Source: a virus
DNA length: 63,641 nt
Direction: 5' to 3' (one strand)
Virus record (IMG/VR): IMGVR_UViG_3300024502_000002
Location: 1-63,641 of that record
Made by a program: the position numbers and the translations under genes. Shown in pieces: positions 36,238-45,440 of this stretch. Within the stretch, counting starts at the first letter, position 1. The number at the start of each line of letters is the position of its first letter. Below the pieces are notes generated by a model that saw only the letters and a program-made list of their open reading frames with translations, did no database searches and was not told the origin of the DNA.

Positions 36238-37598
36238 CAAACCTCACCACCGAAGAACTCCTCGCCACGCTAAACGCCCCTCTTCCTGCCTCAAAGGAAG
36301 CCGAGGAGGGCATGATTTCGTGCCTGTTCTTCAACCCCAACTGGTGCGAACAAGCTCCTCCGGCTGAGCAGTTCTACCATCCCTCGCGCCGTCTGATCTA
36401 CTCCACGATCATCAACCAGTTCAACAAAGGACTCCCGGTGGACGTGATGGCAATTACGCACGTTTTCCGAGAGATGGGCAAGCTGGACGAAGTTGGCGGA
36501 CCTCATTACATCTCCGACCTTTACTCGTTCGCCATCCTCCAATCTCATTTTTCATACTATTCAGAGATTCTGAAAAGGAACTACCAGTTTCGTTGCATGA
36601 TTCATGCCTGTGCCGCTGGAATCCACGCTATAAGGCGATTTAACGAGTCGGAGGACGTTTCCGCTATGGACATACTCGGAGGGGTCCAAAAGGCTGTAAA
36701 TGAGGCTATTCTGGACGACGGAAGCCCCGATGTAGAATTTCGGCCACTCCCCGACATCATTCACGCGGTTGTTGACCAAATGGAGGACCGGGCAAAGAAC
36801 CCCGGAAGGATTCCCGGCGTCTCGACTGGTTTTCTCAAACTTGACGAGTATTCCGGCGGCTTGGAGGACGGAACTCTTACTGTCATCGCCGCCAAGCCAT
36901 CGGAGGGTAAATCGGCCCTTTGTCGCCAGATTGTCGAGAATGCCTGCCTCAGCAACCATCTTTGCGACATCTTTACCGTGGAAATGACGGATATTCAGGA
37001 GGTGACGCGTCTTTTGTGCTCTCAGGCAGGGGTTGACGCCCAAAACATGAAGCTGGGAATGCTTACCCGAGGCGAGCAACTGAGCCTAACCGCCAAGATG
37101 GCAAAGGTGGCGCAGTGGAATCTGCGGGTAATTGATTCGGCAAACCTAACCATTGAGAAGATTTGCCGCGCCGTGATCCGACGCTCGAAACAGCGGAAAC
37201 CGGGCCAGAAATACATTGTCGTAATCGACTACATCCAGATTTGCTCGACGGCTGAAAACACCGCGAACCGGGAACGTGAGGTGGCTCACATCACCAAAAC
37301 GGCCAAACAATGTGCCAAGGCCACCGGGGCTTGTTTCTTGATGCCCTCACAGCTTAATGACGCCAACGAGGCCCGAGAATCCCGCGCCATCGAGCAGGAC
37401 GCAGACAACTTCTGGATGATTGTCGATGTTGAGGACAAGGAACCAAAGAAGCCGTGGCAGAAAAAGAAGGAAGATGAACCAACCGATGATCGCGACCTGT
37501 TCCTGAAAAAGACCCGCAACGGCCAGCGGCGAAAGAGGGTTCCGCTTCGTGCCAACATGCGCTACTTCCGATTTGAACCGAGAGGGACTGAAGAATGA
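36234..37598 (+). CDS. DnaB-like replicative helicase, 454 aa
   Basis: The N-terminal DnaB domain (KEAEEGMISCLFFNP, RRLIYSTIINQFNKG, DVMAITHVFREMGKLDEVGG) covers residues 15-110. The RecA-like core has Walker A (AAKPSEGKSAL, ~219-228), the H2-like EMTDIQEVTRLL and Walker B (YIVVIDYIQI, ~328-337), then an arginine-rich C-terminus. It unwinds DNA ahead of the host or phage replisome. The phage has no polymerase gene that I can see, so it must recruit the host enzyme. Confidence 0.9.
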   Translation: MTNLTTEELLATLNAPLPASKEAEEGMISCLFFNPNWCEQAPPAEQFYHPSRRLIYSTIINQFNKGLPVDVMAITHVFREMGKLDEVGGPHYISDLYSFAILQSHFSYYSEILKRNYQFRCMIHACAAGIHAIRRFNESEDVSAMDILGGVQKAVNEAILDDGSPDVEFRPLPDIIHAVVDQMEDRAKNPGRIPGVSTGFLKLDEYSGGLEDGTLTVIAAKPSEGKSALCRQIVENACLSNHLCDIFTVEMTDIQEVTRLLCSQAGVDAQNMKLGMLTRGEQLSLTAKMAKVAQWNLRVIDSANLTIEKICRAVIRRSKQRKPGQKYIVVIDYIQICSTAENTANREREVAHITKTAKQCAKATGACFLMPSQLNDANEARESRAIEQDADNFWMIVDVEDKEPKKPWQKKKEDEPTDDRDLFLKKTRNGQRRKRVPLRANMRYFRFEPRGTEE

Positions 37599-38197
37599 AA
37601 AAGCCATTTTACACACCAAACCGAAACGAAAAATTAGCCGCCGATTGGGGTTACACCGTATCAAATGACGGCTCTGTAATTACTGGTCCAAACGGTAATA
37701 TTTACGCACAGAGTCGCAACTCATCCGGCCATCTGGTGTTTTCTTTTGGTCCCAAAAAGGACAGGAAGAAATGCCAAGTTCATCGCTTTGTGGCGTGGTT
37801 TAAGTTTGGTGAAGCGATTTACGAACCAAACATTGTGTGTCGGCATCTGGACGGAAATCCGGGTAACAATCATCCAGACAACATTGCTTTAGGTAGCCAA
37901 TCAGACAACATGATGGACAGGCCCGCGAAAGATCGCCACTCTCACGCTTGGAATACTTCAAGGCATACTCTAAAACACGACCATGAGGCAGTGATTGAGT
38001 TCTATAAACAAAATGGGTTCAAAAAGACGATGGTTCAATTCGGCATATCAAGCAAAGGAACCTTGTCATTCATTATAAACAAAACACAGACCGCAAAGCC
38101 AGTTTTACCAAGCGAGAGGCCGAAGAGGAAGACTAATACGACCCCATCCGCCGAACCTACTCCAAACTCGTTTGACACACTCCACCAATTAACGTAA
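37595..38197 (+). CDS. HNH homing endonuclease, 200 aa
   Basis: SNDGSVITGPNGNIYAQSRN and VHRFVAWFKFGE, then VCRHLDGNPGNNHPDNIALG: the H-N-H core. The C-terminal part has a helix-turn-helix-like stretch (EFYKQNGFKKTMVQFGISSK). It overlaps the helicase stop by ATGA, so it rides on the replication operon. It ends inside the next promoter. Confidence 0.8.
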   Translation: MKKPFYTPNRNEKLAADWGYTVSNDGSVITGPNGNIYAQSRNSSGHLVFSFGPKKDRKKCQVHRFVAWFKFGEAIYEPNIVCRHLDGNPGNNHPDNIALGSQSDNMMDRPAKDRHSHAWNTSRHTLKHDHEAVIEFYKQNGFKKTMVQFGISSKGTLSFIINKTQTAKPVLPSERPKRKTNTTPSAEPTPNSFDTLHQLT

Positions 38198-38200
38198 GGT
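38172..38200 (+). promoter_or_regulatory. Promoter, TTGACA-N17-TAAGGT
   Basis: TTGACA (38172-38177), 17 bases, TAAGGT (38195-38200), ten bases before the ATG at 38211. It lies within the 3' end of the HNH gene, giving the packaging genes their own transcription. Confidence 0.7.
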
Positions 38201-38210
38201 TGGATTCGAT

Positions 38211-38741
38211 ATGACACCCGCCGAAACCGCCGCACAACTCCGCCTCGCTGCTGACTGGCTTGAGAAAAATATGCTTGATCAGCAAAAGCCCTTTACCCTT
38301 CCAACGCCACCCCCGTGGATCGAGTGGCACGGCGGCGAGTGCCCGTTGAATGATGAGGAGGTGGAGGAGTGGGAAGTTCGTTACAGCAACAATGGCACTG
38401 CAATTTTTTATATGCCTCCATCGCTCGGCGCAGGCTGGATTGGTGACGATATATACAAAGCCTACCGCGTCCTTAAATGGCGCGAGAAGAAGCCGAAGGT
38501 GCCGCTTGGACCGGAGGATGTCACCCCGTTTACTAGGCTTCGTGTAAAGGTGCAATCGCCTGATTACAGGTTTATTTCTTGGATTGCGCCTCTTTCTGTA
38601 AATCAGGATGGCATCCTCGTGGCTGCTCGATCAAATGTTGTGGAAATTAGCTGGGAAACACTCAAGTTAGATTACGAACGCAACGACTCTCTTGAAACCG
38701 GCAAATGGGACGCAAACGCTTGGCAGGCTTGCGAGAAGTAA
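38211..38741 (+). CDS. Hypothetical protein with W...GG..P...D[IL]Y module, 176 aa
   Basis: Residues 40-95 carry WIEWHGGECPLNDEEVEEWE, a NNGTAIF strand and DDIYKAYRVLKWR, resembling the module in 22420-22917. The N-terminus is helical (TAAQLRLAADWLEKN). The second half has a similar beta pattern. It lies just before the large terminase; its role is unknown. Confidence 0.6.
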   Translation: MTPAETAAQLRLAADWLEKNMLDQQKPFTLPTPPPWIEWHGGECPLNDEEVEEWEVRYSNNGTAIFYMPPSLGAGWIGDDIYKAYRVLKWREKKPKVPLGPEDVTPFTRLRVKVQSPDYRFISWIAPLSVNQDGILVAARSNVVEISWETLKLDYERNDSLETGKWDANAWQACEK

Positions 38742-38777
38742 TTTGCAAATCTCACCTTGACGCCTAATCTGCCTTGA

Positions 38778-40649
38778 ATGGCAGGCAAAACAGCAGACAA
38801 CCGCGTCATCAAGTATGGGCGCGTCTGGCCCAATAAACCTTGGGGACCAAAGAACAGGATCATCCCCTGTCCCGATTGGTATATCGAGCTTTGCATTCTT
38901 CGTGATTACGAGCGGATGAAGTCCCTGCCGGGAAACAAGCTGGTTAGCTGGCAGCAGCATTTTGTGAACTTCACAAAGATCATCTTTGGTGATCCAAGGG
39001 GGATTTTTTACTTTGAGTGGAATCCGAACGCCATGCGGATTCTGGACAACTTTTACAGACACAACATACTTGCGATTGCTGGTCACAAAAGTTCAGGAAA
39101 AACTGAAAGTTTGGCCCTCATTGGTGCCATGTGGTTTTTCCTCTTCCCAAAAGACACCAAGGTAATCGTCACCTCAACTACGGTAGCCGCCGCCAAAGAC
39201 AAGGTATGGGGTAAAATCAAGCTCATTTGGATTCACCTCGAAAAGTTCTTCGGTCCCAACGTCATGCCGGGGAAGCTGGTGGATTCGCAAAACCGCATTC
39301 GCTACGAGTTCCAAGGTGTCAAATCCGAAACGCGAGGCATCGTTCTCTTGGCCTCCGAAAGCTCCTCTGAGAAAGAGTCTGCCGACAAACTCCAAGGAAC
39401 GAAGGCTGAACGCATGATCGTGATGGGGGATGAGTTCGCCACACTGAAGCATTCCCTGCTCAACACGGTTCTGAACAACCTCACGGCCAACAAGCAATGT
39501 AAGCTGGCGGGCGCATTCAACCCGAATAGTTACTACGATCCGGGTGGCATCATCTCCCGACCCAAAGGGGGCTGGTCAACTGTAACAGAGGATGACATTG
39601 AATGGGAGACGGAGATCGAACCATTTGGCCTCAAAGGATACTGCATCCGTTTTGACGGTGAAAAATCCCCCAACGTCGTCCTTGGCGAGGAAAGGTGGAA
39701 GGGGCTGCTCACACTCGAAAAGCTGCAACAGATCGGCCCCATTGGAACCAAGACCAAGGGCTACTACGAGCAGATTCGTGGCTACTGGAGTCCGGCTGGC
39801 GACCTCGATTCCATCTACACCGAGACGGAAATCGTCAAGTATGGGGCAGACCGCCCGGTTACGACATGGGTTGAGCCTCCCGTGATGGTGGCCGCTCTTG
39901 ACCCCGGCTTCGTGCATGGTGGCGACCGTGCTGCTCTCGCCATCGGGAAATCTGGTGTGGCTGTTAACGTGGACACACAAACTCGGCAAAAGGTGTTTGA
40001 ACTGACGCACATCTACGTTCTTGATGACGACATCACGAACAAGACCATTTCCAAGGTTGAATGGGTGGTGAAGCTGACCAAGGAGAAGCTCAAAGAACAT
40101 GGTGTGGACATCCGAAACTTCGCCATTGACGCAACAGGCGGCGGCGAGCCTTTCAGCGCCCTCATTGCCCGCGACATTGGCATGGGATTCATCAACGTAT
40201 GCTTCTCGGGTAGGGCCTCTGACATGCCAGTTTCCCGCAATGACAATCGCAAAGGAAGCGAGCGGTTCTTCAACATGGCCTCCGAGCTTTGGTATGTGGG
40301 CCGGGAACTCGTCAGAACAGGCCAGCTTCGAGGATTGAAGCCAGACGTGGTGGCGGAGCTTTGCGCCCGAACCTACAAGGAGAAAGCCAACGTGGTTCAG
40401 ATCGAGTCGAAGAAGGACATGAGGCTAAGGACTAAGAAAAGTCCCGACATCGGAGATTGCACACTTATGGCACTTTTTGTCGCCCGTGTCCGCCACGGTC
40501 TGTCCTCCAACGAGAAAGCCGCTGTTGTGATCCGGCCTCGCAAAATGGCGGAGTTTGACCTTGCCTTCTTGACCAAGAAACCAACGCAGAGTATGCTTCC
40601 TGACAGCCGACTCATCTCATTCGGAGGTGGGTGGGCGAAACAGATATGA
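38778..40649 (+). CDS. Terminase large subunit (ATPase and nuclease), 623 aa
   Basis: Walker A is AGHKSSGKTE (101-110). Walker B is RMIVMGDEF (212-220). The coupling motif lies in the following TLKHSLLN region. The C-terminal nuclease has VAALDPGFVHGGDRAALAIG (around residue 372) and NFAIDATGGGEPF (around 451) as acidic metal ligands. It powers DNA packaging into the procapsid through the portal and cuts the concatemer. The next gene overlaps its stop. Confidence 0.9.
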   Translation: MAGKTADNRVIKYGRVWPNKPWGPKNRIIPCPDWYIELCILRDYERMKSLPGNKLVSWQQHFVNFTKIIFGDPRGIFYFEWNPNAMRILDNFYRHNILAIAGHKSSGKTESLALIGAMWFFLFPKDTKVIVTSTTVAAAKDKVWGKIKLIWIHLEKFFGPNVMPGKLVDSQNRIRYEFQGVKSETRGIVLLASESSSEKESADKLQGTKAERMIVMGDEFATLKHSLLNTVLNNLTANKQCKLAGAFNPNSYYDPGGIISRPKGGWSTVTEDDIEWETEIEPFGLKGYCIRFDGEKSPNVVLGEERWKGLLTLEKLQQIGPIGTKTKGYYEQIRGYWSPAGDLDSIYTETEIVKYGADRPVTTWVEPPVMVAALDPGFVHGGDRAALAIGKSGVAVNVDTQTRQKVFELTHIYVLDDDITNKTISKVEWVVKLTKEKLKEHGVDIRNFAIDATGGGEPFSALIARDIGMGFINVCFSGRASDMPVSRNDNRKGSERFFNMASELWYVGRELVRTGQLRGLKPDVVAELCARTYKEKANVVQIESKKDMRLRTKKSPDIGDCTLMALFVARVRHGLSSNEKAAVVIRPRKMAEFDLAFLTKKPTQSMLPDSRLISFGGGWAKQI

Positions 40650-40834
40650 ACATCAAAAAACTTTTCAGTCCATCATCTCATTCCGATCCTGACGGAGTGC
40701 CCACTGAGCCTAAATCAGGTTGGGCGTCTATCAACACAGAGGAAGGCACTCCGAGCGCCGATCATCAAATCGCAGAAAAGGTCAAAATACACCGCGAGGA
40801 ACAACTGAAAGCTCACATTTTAAGCAAGCTCTGA
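40646..40834 (+). CDS. Small charged protein, 62 aa
   Basis: Starts at 40646 in an ATGA overlap with the terminase. Polar first half (SSHSDPDGVPTEPKSGW), helical second half (HQIAEKVKIHREEQLKAHIL). Possibly a packaging accessory; no evidence beyond position. Confidence 0.6.
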   Translation: MNIKKLFSPSSHSDPDGVPTEPKSGWASINTEEGTPSADHQIAEKVKIHREEQLKAHILSKL

Positions 40835-41169
40835 TGAACCGCCGCTCTATTTTCAAGACTACTGCTGGTGCTCTTTGCGCTTCTGCTATTGAGGTTTGCG
40901 GCGTTGAGCCTACAATGCCCAAAGTAGGAAAGGTTGTCGCTAATCCAGAGTGGATGACTGCTGAATATGAAGACTTTTTACTCGCCTGCATTGATCCTCG
41001 AAATTCAAATTATACGTTTGTCCGGGTAAAAAGAGAGATGGGGACAACATCGTCTGCTATCACGCTTGATGATCCCATGAAAGGCATTTACGCCACTCAA
41101 ATTGGTAGATCAAATCTCATCGACGGCCAGTATGTTGAAGTTTACCCTTACATTGTTGAACAAATTTGA
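40834..41169 (+). CDS. Secreted-type protein with twin-arginine-like N-terminus, 111 aa
   Basis: MNRRSIFKTTAGALCASAIEV has two arginines before a short hydrophobic segment, similar to a Tat or lipoprotein leader, though the match is imperfect. The rest is a beta-rich body. It begins by ATGA overlap and ends in the -35 box of the leader cassette. Confidence 0.55.
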   Translation: MNRRSIFKTTAGALCASAIEVCGVEPTMPKVGKVVANPEWMTAEYEDFLLACIDPRNSNYTFVRVKREMGTTSSAITLDDPMKGIYATQIGRSNLIDGQYVEVYPYIVEQI

Positions 41170-41236
41170 CATCTGCCATCAAATAGCATAAATGGCGCTG
41201 GCCTGATCGCGTCAACAATCAGGCCAGCTAACCTCA
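41166..41236 (+). promoter_or_regulatory. Leader cassette copy 2: promoter, 5' hairpin, CTAACCTCAA
   Basis: TTGACA (41166-41171), 16-17 bases, then ATAAAT/TAAATG near 41188-41194. A ten-pair hairpin, CTGGCCTGAT (41198-41207) with ATCAGGCCAG (41218-41227), starts at or next to the predicted first base, followed by CTAACCTCAA. A four-codon ORF (ATG at 41240, stop overlapping the next ATG at 41251) intervenes. Confidence 0.65.
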
Positions 41237-41250
41237 ACCATGAAAACACC

Positions 41251-41943
41251 ATGAATGAAGCGTCCAATAACGAACAGTCCATTGCCCTACCAGTCAAGTT
41301 TAGAAAACCTGAAAAGAACATTGTTGGAAGAAGATTTGGCAAATTACAGATCGTCAACTTTAGCCACATTGGTAAGCATTACGTTAAATTTTGGGACTGT
41401 ATTTGCGACTGCGGGGCTTCAAAGAAAATCTCAGGAGACAATTTGATTAAAGGGCGCACCAAAAGTTGCGGCTGCCTTAACAGGGAACTAAAGCCAACAT
41501 TTAAGCATGGGCACCATCCTAGAACTGGAGCTAGCCCCGAGTATGCAGTTTGGCGGTCAATGAAAAGACGGGTTTTGAACCCAAAATGCGAACATTTTGA
41601 CCGGTATGGAGGTCGTGGTATCAAATGCTGTGATAGATGGCTCAACAGTTTTGAGGATTTCTTTGCTGATATGGGTAAAAGGCCATCATTATTACATTCC
41701 ATAGACAGAATTAACAATGATGGTGATTACGAGCCTAATAATTGCAGGTGGGCAACAAAGAAGCAACAGGCCAGATCGCGTTGCAGTAGTAGATATATTG
41801 AATACAACGGAGAAACAAAAACTCTGGCCGAATGGGCCGAAGGGGCTAATATGGATTTACGAGCCTTGTGGCAAAGATTAAAGCGCGGATGGAGCATGGA
41901 AAAATCACTAACAACATCACTGGATAGGAAAAAGCAGCCATGA
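41251..41943 (+). CDS. Zinc-module plus HNH/AP2-type phage endonuclease relative, 230 aa
   Basis: Residues 25-85 are the zinc module (VGRRFGKLQIVNFSHIG, WDCICDCGASKKIS, TKSCGCLNRE). Residues 95-190 follow the common pattern: EYAVWRSMKRRVLNPKC, RYGGRGIKCCDRW, DFFADMGKRP, SIDRINNDGDYEPNNCRWAT. The C-terminal ~40 residues are helix-turn-helix-like (TLAEWAEGANMDLRALWQRL). Codons are A/T-rich. It is probably a homing endonuclease with its own leader cassette, downstream of terminase. Confidence 0.8.
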   Translation: MNEASNNEQSIALPVKFRKPEKNIVGRRFGKLQIVNFSHIGKHYVKFWDCICDCGASKKISGDNLIKGRTKSCGCLNRELKPTFKHGHHPRTGASPEYAVWRSMKRRVLNPKCEHFDRYGGRGIKCCDRWLNSFEDFFADMGKRPSLLHSIDRINNDGDYEPNNCRWATKKQQARSRCSSRYIEYNGETKTLAEWAEGANMDLRALWQRLKRGWSMEKSLTTSLDRKKQP

Positions 41944-44330
41944 TTATAAGCCTGATACATGCAACGAGGAGGCAGGCGGAAGCAAAAGCCTGTCAAAAAC
42001 TGTGGATGGATCGCTGCGAACACGATCCTAATGTCGAAATCATAACTGCTGTCGATCACGATGATGTTGAATCACAGAAGGCATTTCCTGATGCGGTTGT
42101 GGCTTATGGTCAGGAAGGTGTGTGCAAGGCATGGAATGCTGCCGCAGAGAAGGCCACTGGAGACATTTTGGTTGTAGTAGATGACGATTTTGAGCCCTGT
42201 TTTGGTTGGAATGAAGTCATTCGATCATATATGGCGAACGGAGCTGATGTCCTGCATGTTGGAGACAAGCATCGCAAAGATCAGCTCCTTTGTCACCCGA
42301 TTGTATCTAGACGCTTTTACGAATCGGTTGGCTACATTTTTCACAAAAGTTTCCGTAGCGTGTATTCCGACAACTGGTTTACCGAAGTAGCAAAACGCTG
42401 GGGCTACGTTGATGCCACACAGGGCGGTAAGGTTGACCTTGGCTTTGTTCACAAGAATCCCTCACAAGGATATGGCACCGAGGACGAAGTAGCCCGCAAA
42501 TCCAACTCCAAGGAACGCTACGCGCACGGCAAAGCGGTTTTCGACAAGCTCCAGAACCAAACCATTCTTGCGTTCACCTGCGCTGATCGTCCGCAATACC
42601 TCAAGCCTACGCTGGATTCATGGCTTGGCACCGATCTAAACCTCGCCTCATCCGTCCATTTCTTCATCGAGCCAACGGACAAGCGTGATGAATGCGTGGC
42701 GGTTATTGACGAGTTCGCCGCCAAGTCTCCTGTTCCGATTATCAAGCACTTCAACAAGGAGAAGCTCGGAGTTCTTCGCAATCCTTGGCATCTGTTTGAC
42801 CACTGTTTCCGCATCGAAGGCGCGAAGTATGTGATCCTTGGCGAGGACGACTTTTTGGTTTCGCCGGATGTGCTAGACTTTTTCACTTACTCCAAACTTG
42901 AGTTTAGCACAAAAACGATGGCCGTTTGCGCCAAATGGGTAGGAAAGAATGCAGACAACAACCCGGCAACGTGGCATCGCACGACCGAGTTCACGGGAAA
43001 CATCTGGATGGTTGACGACATTAGCTGGAGTCGTCACCTCCGTGACACTTGGGACTTCGACTATTCGAGCGGTGCTGCTGATGAATCCCCTAGCGGATGG
43101 GACTGGAATATCCAGCTTCGCGTCATGCCGAAGAACGATCTTCACTGCATCGTTCCGACCGCCTCTCGATCAAAGCACATCGGTATTTCCGGCGTCCATT
43201 GCACCGATGAGGTTTTTAAGGACACTGTGGCGTGGAACTTCGTAGAGAAGCCTTACAAGGGCGAGTATCGAGCCTTCGAGAAAGTTGAAATCAAGGATGT
43301 GGCAGGTCGGGATTACCCCATCAGCGGTGATCCTGTCGTTGTCTCATCATCGGGCGACTTGGGGGATTGCGTCGTCTCCCTCGCCACGCTGGTTCACAAG
43401 GGCAATCCAGCCATCTACCACCTTTGGGACGATGGACTCACCAAGGGTATTGTTGCCCGCGAGAAATTTATCCGCCCGTTCCTTGAAAGCCAGCCGATCA
43501 TCAAGGAGGTCAAGATCGGTCGCCCCGAGCAATGCGATTGGCGTTCGGAGGACTTCCGCAACCGTCGAATCCATGATGGCACCTCGAATCTGGCCTCAGT
43601 TCATGCCATACACGCCAAGATGTTTGGCTTCATTGATGAAGTTCCGGTTTTCGACAAGCCTTGGCTGGTGATTTCTGACTTCGAGAAGCATGGGCGCATC
43701 GTGGTGAATCGCAGCCCACGTTATCATAATGACAGTTTCCCGTGGATGAAAGTCGTCCAGCACTACGGAAGTCGCCTGCTTTTTGTTGGTCTTGACGAGG
43801 AATACGCCGCCTTCAGCCAGTTCGGAAACGTGGAAAGGGCGAAAATTGGCTCCATGCTAGAACTCGCCAAGCTCATCGCCGGAAGCTCGCTATTCATTGG
43901 CAATCAGTCCGTTGCCATGACGATTGCCGAGGGCTTGAAGCATCCTCGCATCCAAGAAGCCTGCCTGACACTGCCAGACTGCATCTATCCGCCTTCCAAT
44001 GCTCAATATGTGGGCAATGGCAAGGTGACGCTGCCAGACATCAACGGCTCTGGCGTGCTCGAAATCACCCCTCCTGTGGCGCTTCCTGATGGAACGGAAA
44101 CCCCTCCCGGTGGATGGCAGTTCCGAGGCCTGCCGAAGGGCTTGATGCACCCGAACGCGGCGATTGCGCTGATGAAACAGCAGATGCCGCATTTGCCCAA
44201 ATACGAGCTAATCACGATGCTCATGGAGTTCAACCGTGATCGCTGCCCGGACTTCTTCGATAAAAGTGCGCTTGACAGAGGGCAGGCTAAGTTTAGGCTC
44301 GCCATGCGAAACGCCGGACATCAAATATGA
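41940..44330 (+). CDS. Three-domain glycosyltransferase, 796 aa
   Basis: Domain 1 (residues 1-205) is GT-A-like with a D-D-D near 81-83 (DILVVVDDDFEP) and a VCKAWNAAAEKATG approach typical of family-2 enzymes. Domain 2 (about 207-430) is a second GT-A with YVILGEDDFLVSPDVLDFF. Domain 3 (about 455-796) looks GT-B/heptosyltransferase-like, with SSSGDLGDCVVSLATL and a C-terminal AGSSLFIGNQSVAMTIAEGL. It would modify a sugar, perhaps on capsid, fibre or host surface. Its start overlaps the HNH gene. Confidence 0.75.
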   Translation: MIISLIHATRRQAEAKACQKLWMDRCEHDPNVEIITAVDHDDVESQKAFPDAVVAYGQEGVCKAWNAAAEKATGDILVVVDDDFEPCFGWNEVIRSYMANGADVLHVGDKHRKDQLLCHPIVSRRFYESVGYIFHKSFRSVYSDNWFTEVAKRWGYVDATQGGKVDLGFVHKNPSQGYGTEDEVARKSNSKERYAHGKAVFDKLQNQTILAFTCADRPQYLKPTLDSWLGTDLNLASSVHFFIEPTDKRDECVAVIDEFAAKSPVPIIKHFNKEKLGVLRNPWHLFDHCFRIEGAKYVILGEDDFLVSPDVLDFFTYSKLEFSTKTMAVCAKWVGKNADNNPATWHRTTEFTGNIWMVDDISWSRHLRDTWDFDYSSGAADESPSGWDWNIQLRVMPKNDLHCIVPTASRSKHIGISGVHCTDEVFKDTVAWNFVEKPYKGEYRAFEKVEIKDVAGRDYPISGDPVVVSSSGDLGDCVVSLATLVHKGNPAIYHLWDDGLTKGIVAREKFIRPFLESQPIIKEVKIGRPEQCDWRSEDFRNRRIHDGTSNLASVHAIHAKMFGFIDEVPVFDKPWLVISDFEKHGRIVVNRSPRYHNDSFPWMKVVQHYGSRLLFVGLDEEYAAFSQFGNVERAKIGSMLELAKLIAGSSLFIGNQSVAMTIAEGLKHPRIQEACLTLPDCIYPPSNAQYVGNGKVTLPDINGSGVLEITPPVALPDGTETPPGGWQFRGLPKGLMHPNAAIALMKQQMPHLPKYELITMLMEFNRDRCPDFFDKSALDRGQAKFRLAMRNAGHQI

Positions 44331-44349
44331 ATTTCCAGCACACACACCA

Positions 44350-45438
44350 ATGAACCTAGTCCTCCCAGTTATCACAAACGACGCCGAACGCTTCAAGCTC
44401 CGCAATGATCTTCTGATCCAGTTTGGAGGTCTTCTTGACCACACAGCGACCATTATTCACGCTCCTAGCGTAAAAAAGGTGGCTCAATCTGAATACGACC
44501 GCCTTCGTGGTGTGTTTGGCGATGTCCAGATCGTGCAAATCACCGCCGAACTGAGCGATCCCAAGCCTGTCGTGAACCAGAATGTCATGTTCTACCATGC
44601 TGTGATGGCCCTCGGACGCCTGCGGAACAACCAGCCTTGGATTTACCTCGAAGCCGATGCAGCGCCTACCCAAAAGGACTGGGCAAATCGCCTCCAAAAC
44701 GCCTACCGGGCCAGTGGAGCGCACTACTTCGGGAACATCGTCCAGATGCCGGTTATCATCAACGGGCAGCTTGAAATCGAGTCCGGCGAAGAAATGATGA
44801 TGGGCGTTGGTGTTTACCCGCCTGACATGCTCAACCTCGACAATGGCATCCGTCCTCTGGTGATTGACCTTGGCAAGCAAGTCGGCAATCCCGGCGTTCC
44901 TTTTGACATCTACCTGCGTGGTGAGATGCGCCTGAAGGGCTGGGCCAACACGGACCTGATTGCTGACCAGTGGAACACGCACAAATACCGCGCCGTTCAG
45001 GGTGGTTTTGAGTGTGAAGCCGTCCCAACGGATCGTCTGGTTCGCAATCGTGGGGGCTTTGTGTCCTCCAAGGCGCTCGTCATTCACGGGTGCAAGGATG
45101 ACAGCCTTTACCAAATCCTGAAAGGCAACACCTTGTATGGGTGGACAGTGGAACGTGTGAATGGCGGATTTTCGCACAATATCGAAAATGTGGATGCGCC
45201 AGAACCCGCCAAAACCTCGGAAAAAGTGAGTGAAAAGGCTGTGGAAGCCGAAGCTCCCGCCCTCACCGAGGAGGAACTCGACATCCAGCGCCAAGTTGAG
45301 GAACGACTGGCCCGTGGCTCCTTGCGCCTGAACGTGTTTGCTGACGAGCTCGGGAAGACCACCAAGGAGGTGTCAGACATCCTCGCCAAGGTCGGTTTTG
45401 CCGTCCAGAAGCCTAGCGGTTGGGTTAAGAAAGCGTAA
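44350..45438 (+). CDS. Glycosyltransferase with IF2-N-like tail, 362 aa
   Basis: The start at 44350 (MNLVLPV) follows a short gap; upstream in-frame codons are out of character. Residues 1-270 are GT-A-like (FYHAVMALGRLRNNQPWIYL, then EADAAPTQKDWANRL). After an acidic Ala/Glu linker, residues ~318-362 (LRLNVFADELGKTTKEVSDI) resemble the N-terminal helical domain of initiation factor 2, which binds nucleic acid or protein. Its function here is unclear. Confidence 0.7.
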   Translation: MNLVLPVITNDAERFKLRNDLLIQFGGLLDHTATIIHAPSVKKVAQSEYDRLRGVFGDVQIVQITAELSDPKPVVNQNVMFYHAVMALGRLRNNQPWIYLEADAAPTQKDWANRLQNAYRASGAHYFGNIVQMPVIINGQLEIESGEEMMMGVGVYPPDMLNLDNGIRPLVIDLGKQVGNPGVPFDIYLRGEMRLKGWANTDLIADQWNTHKYRAVQGGFECEAVPTDRLVRNRGGFVSSKALVIHGCKDDSLYQILKGNTLYGWTVERVNGGFSHNIENVDAPEPAKTSEKVSEKAVEAEAPALTEEELDIQRQVEERLARGSLRLNVFADELGKTTKEVSDILAKVGFAVQKPSGWVKKA

Positions 45439-45440
45439 TT

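Noticed and set aside
40834-41169. Certain Tat substrate
   Set aside because: Two arginines precede a hydrophobic stretch, but the consensus after them is imperfect and the region is short; reported only as similar.
42424-42440. Another CGTAAGGTT-type promoter (GGTAAGGTTGACC)
   Set aside because: It lies inside the glycosyltransferase gene, the preceding bases differ, and no gene starts after it.
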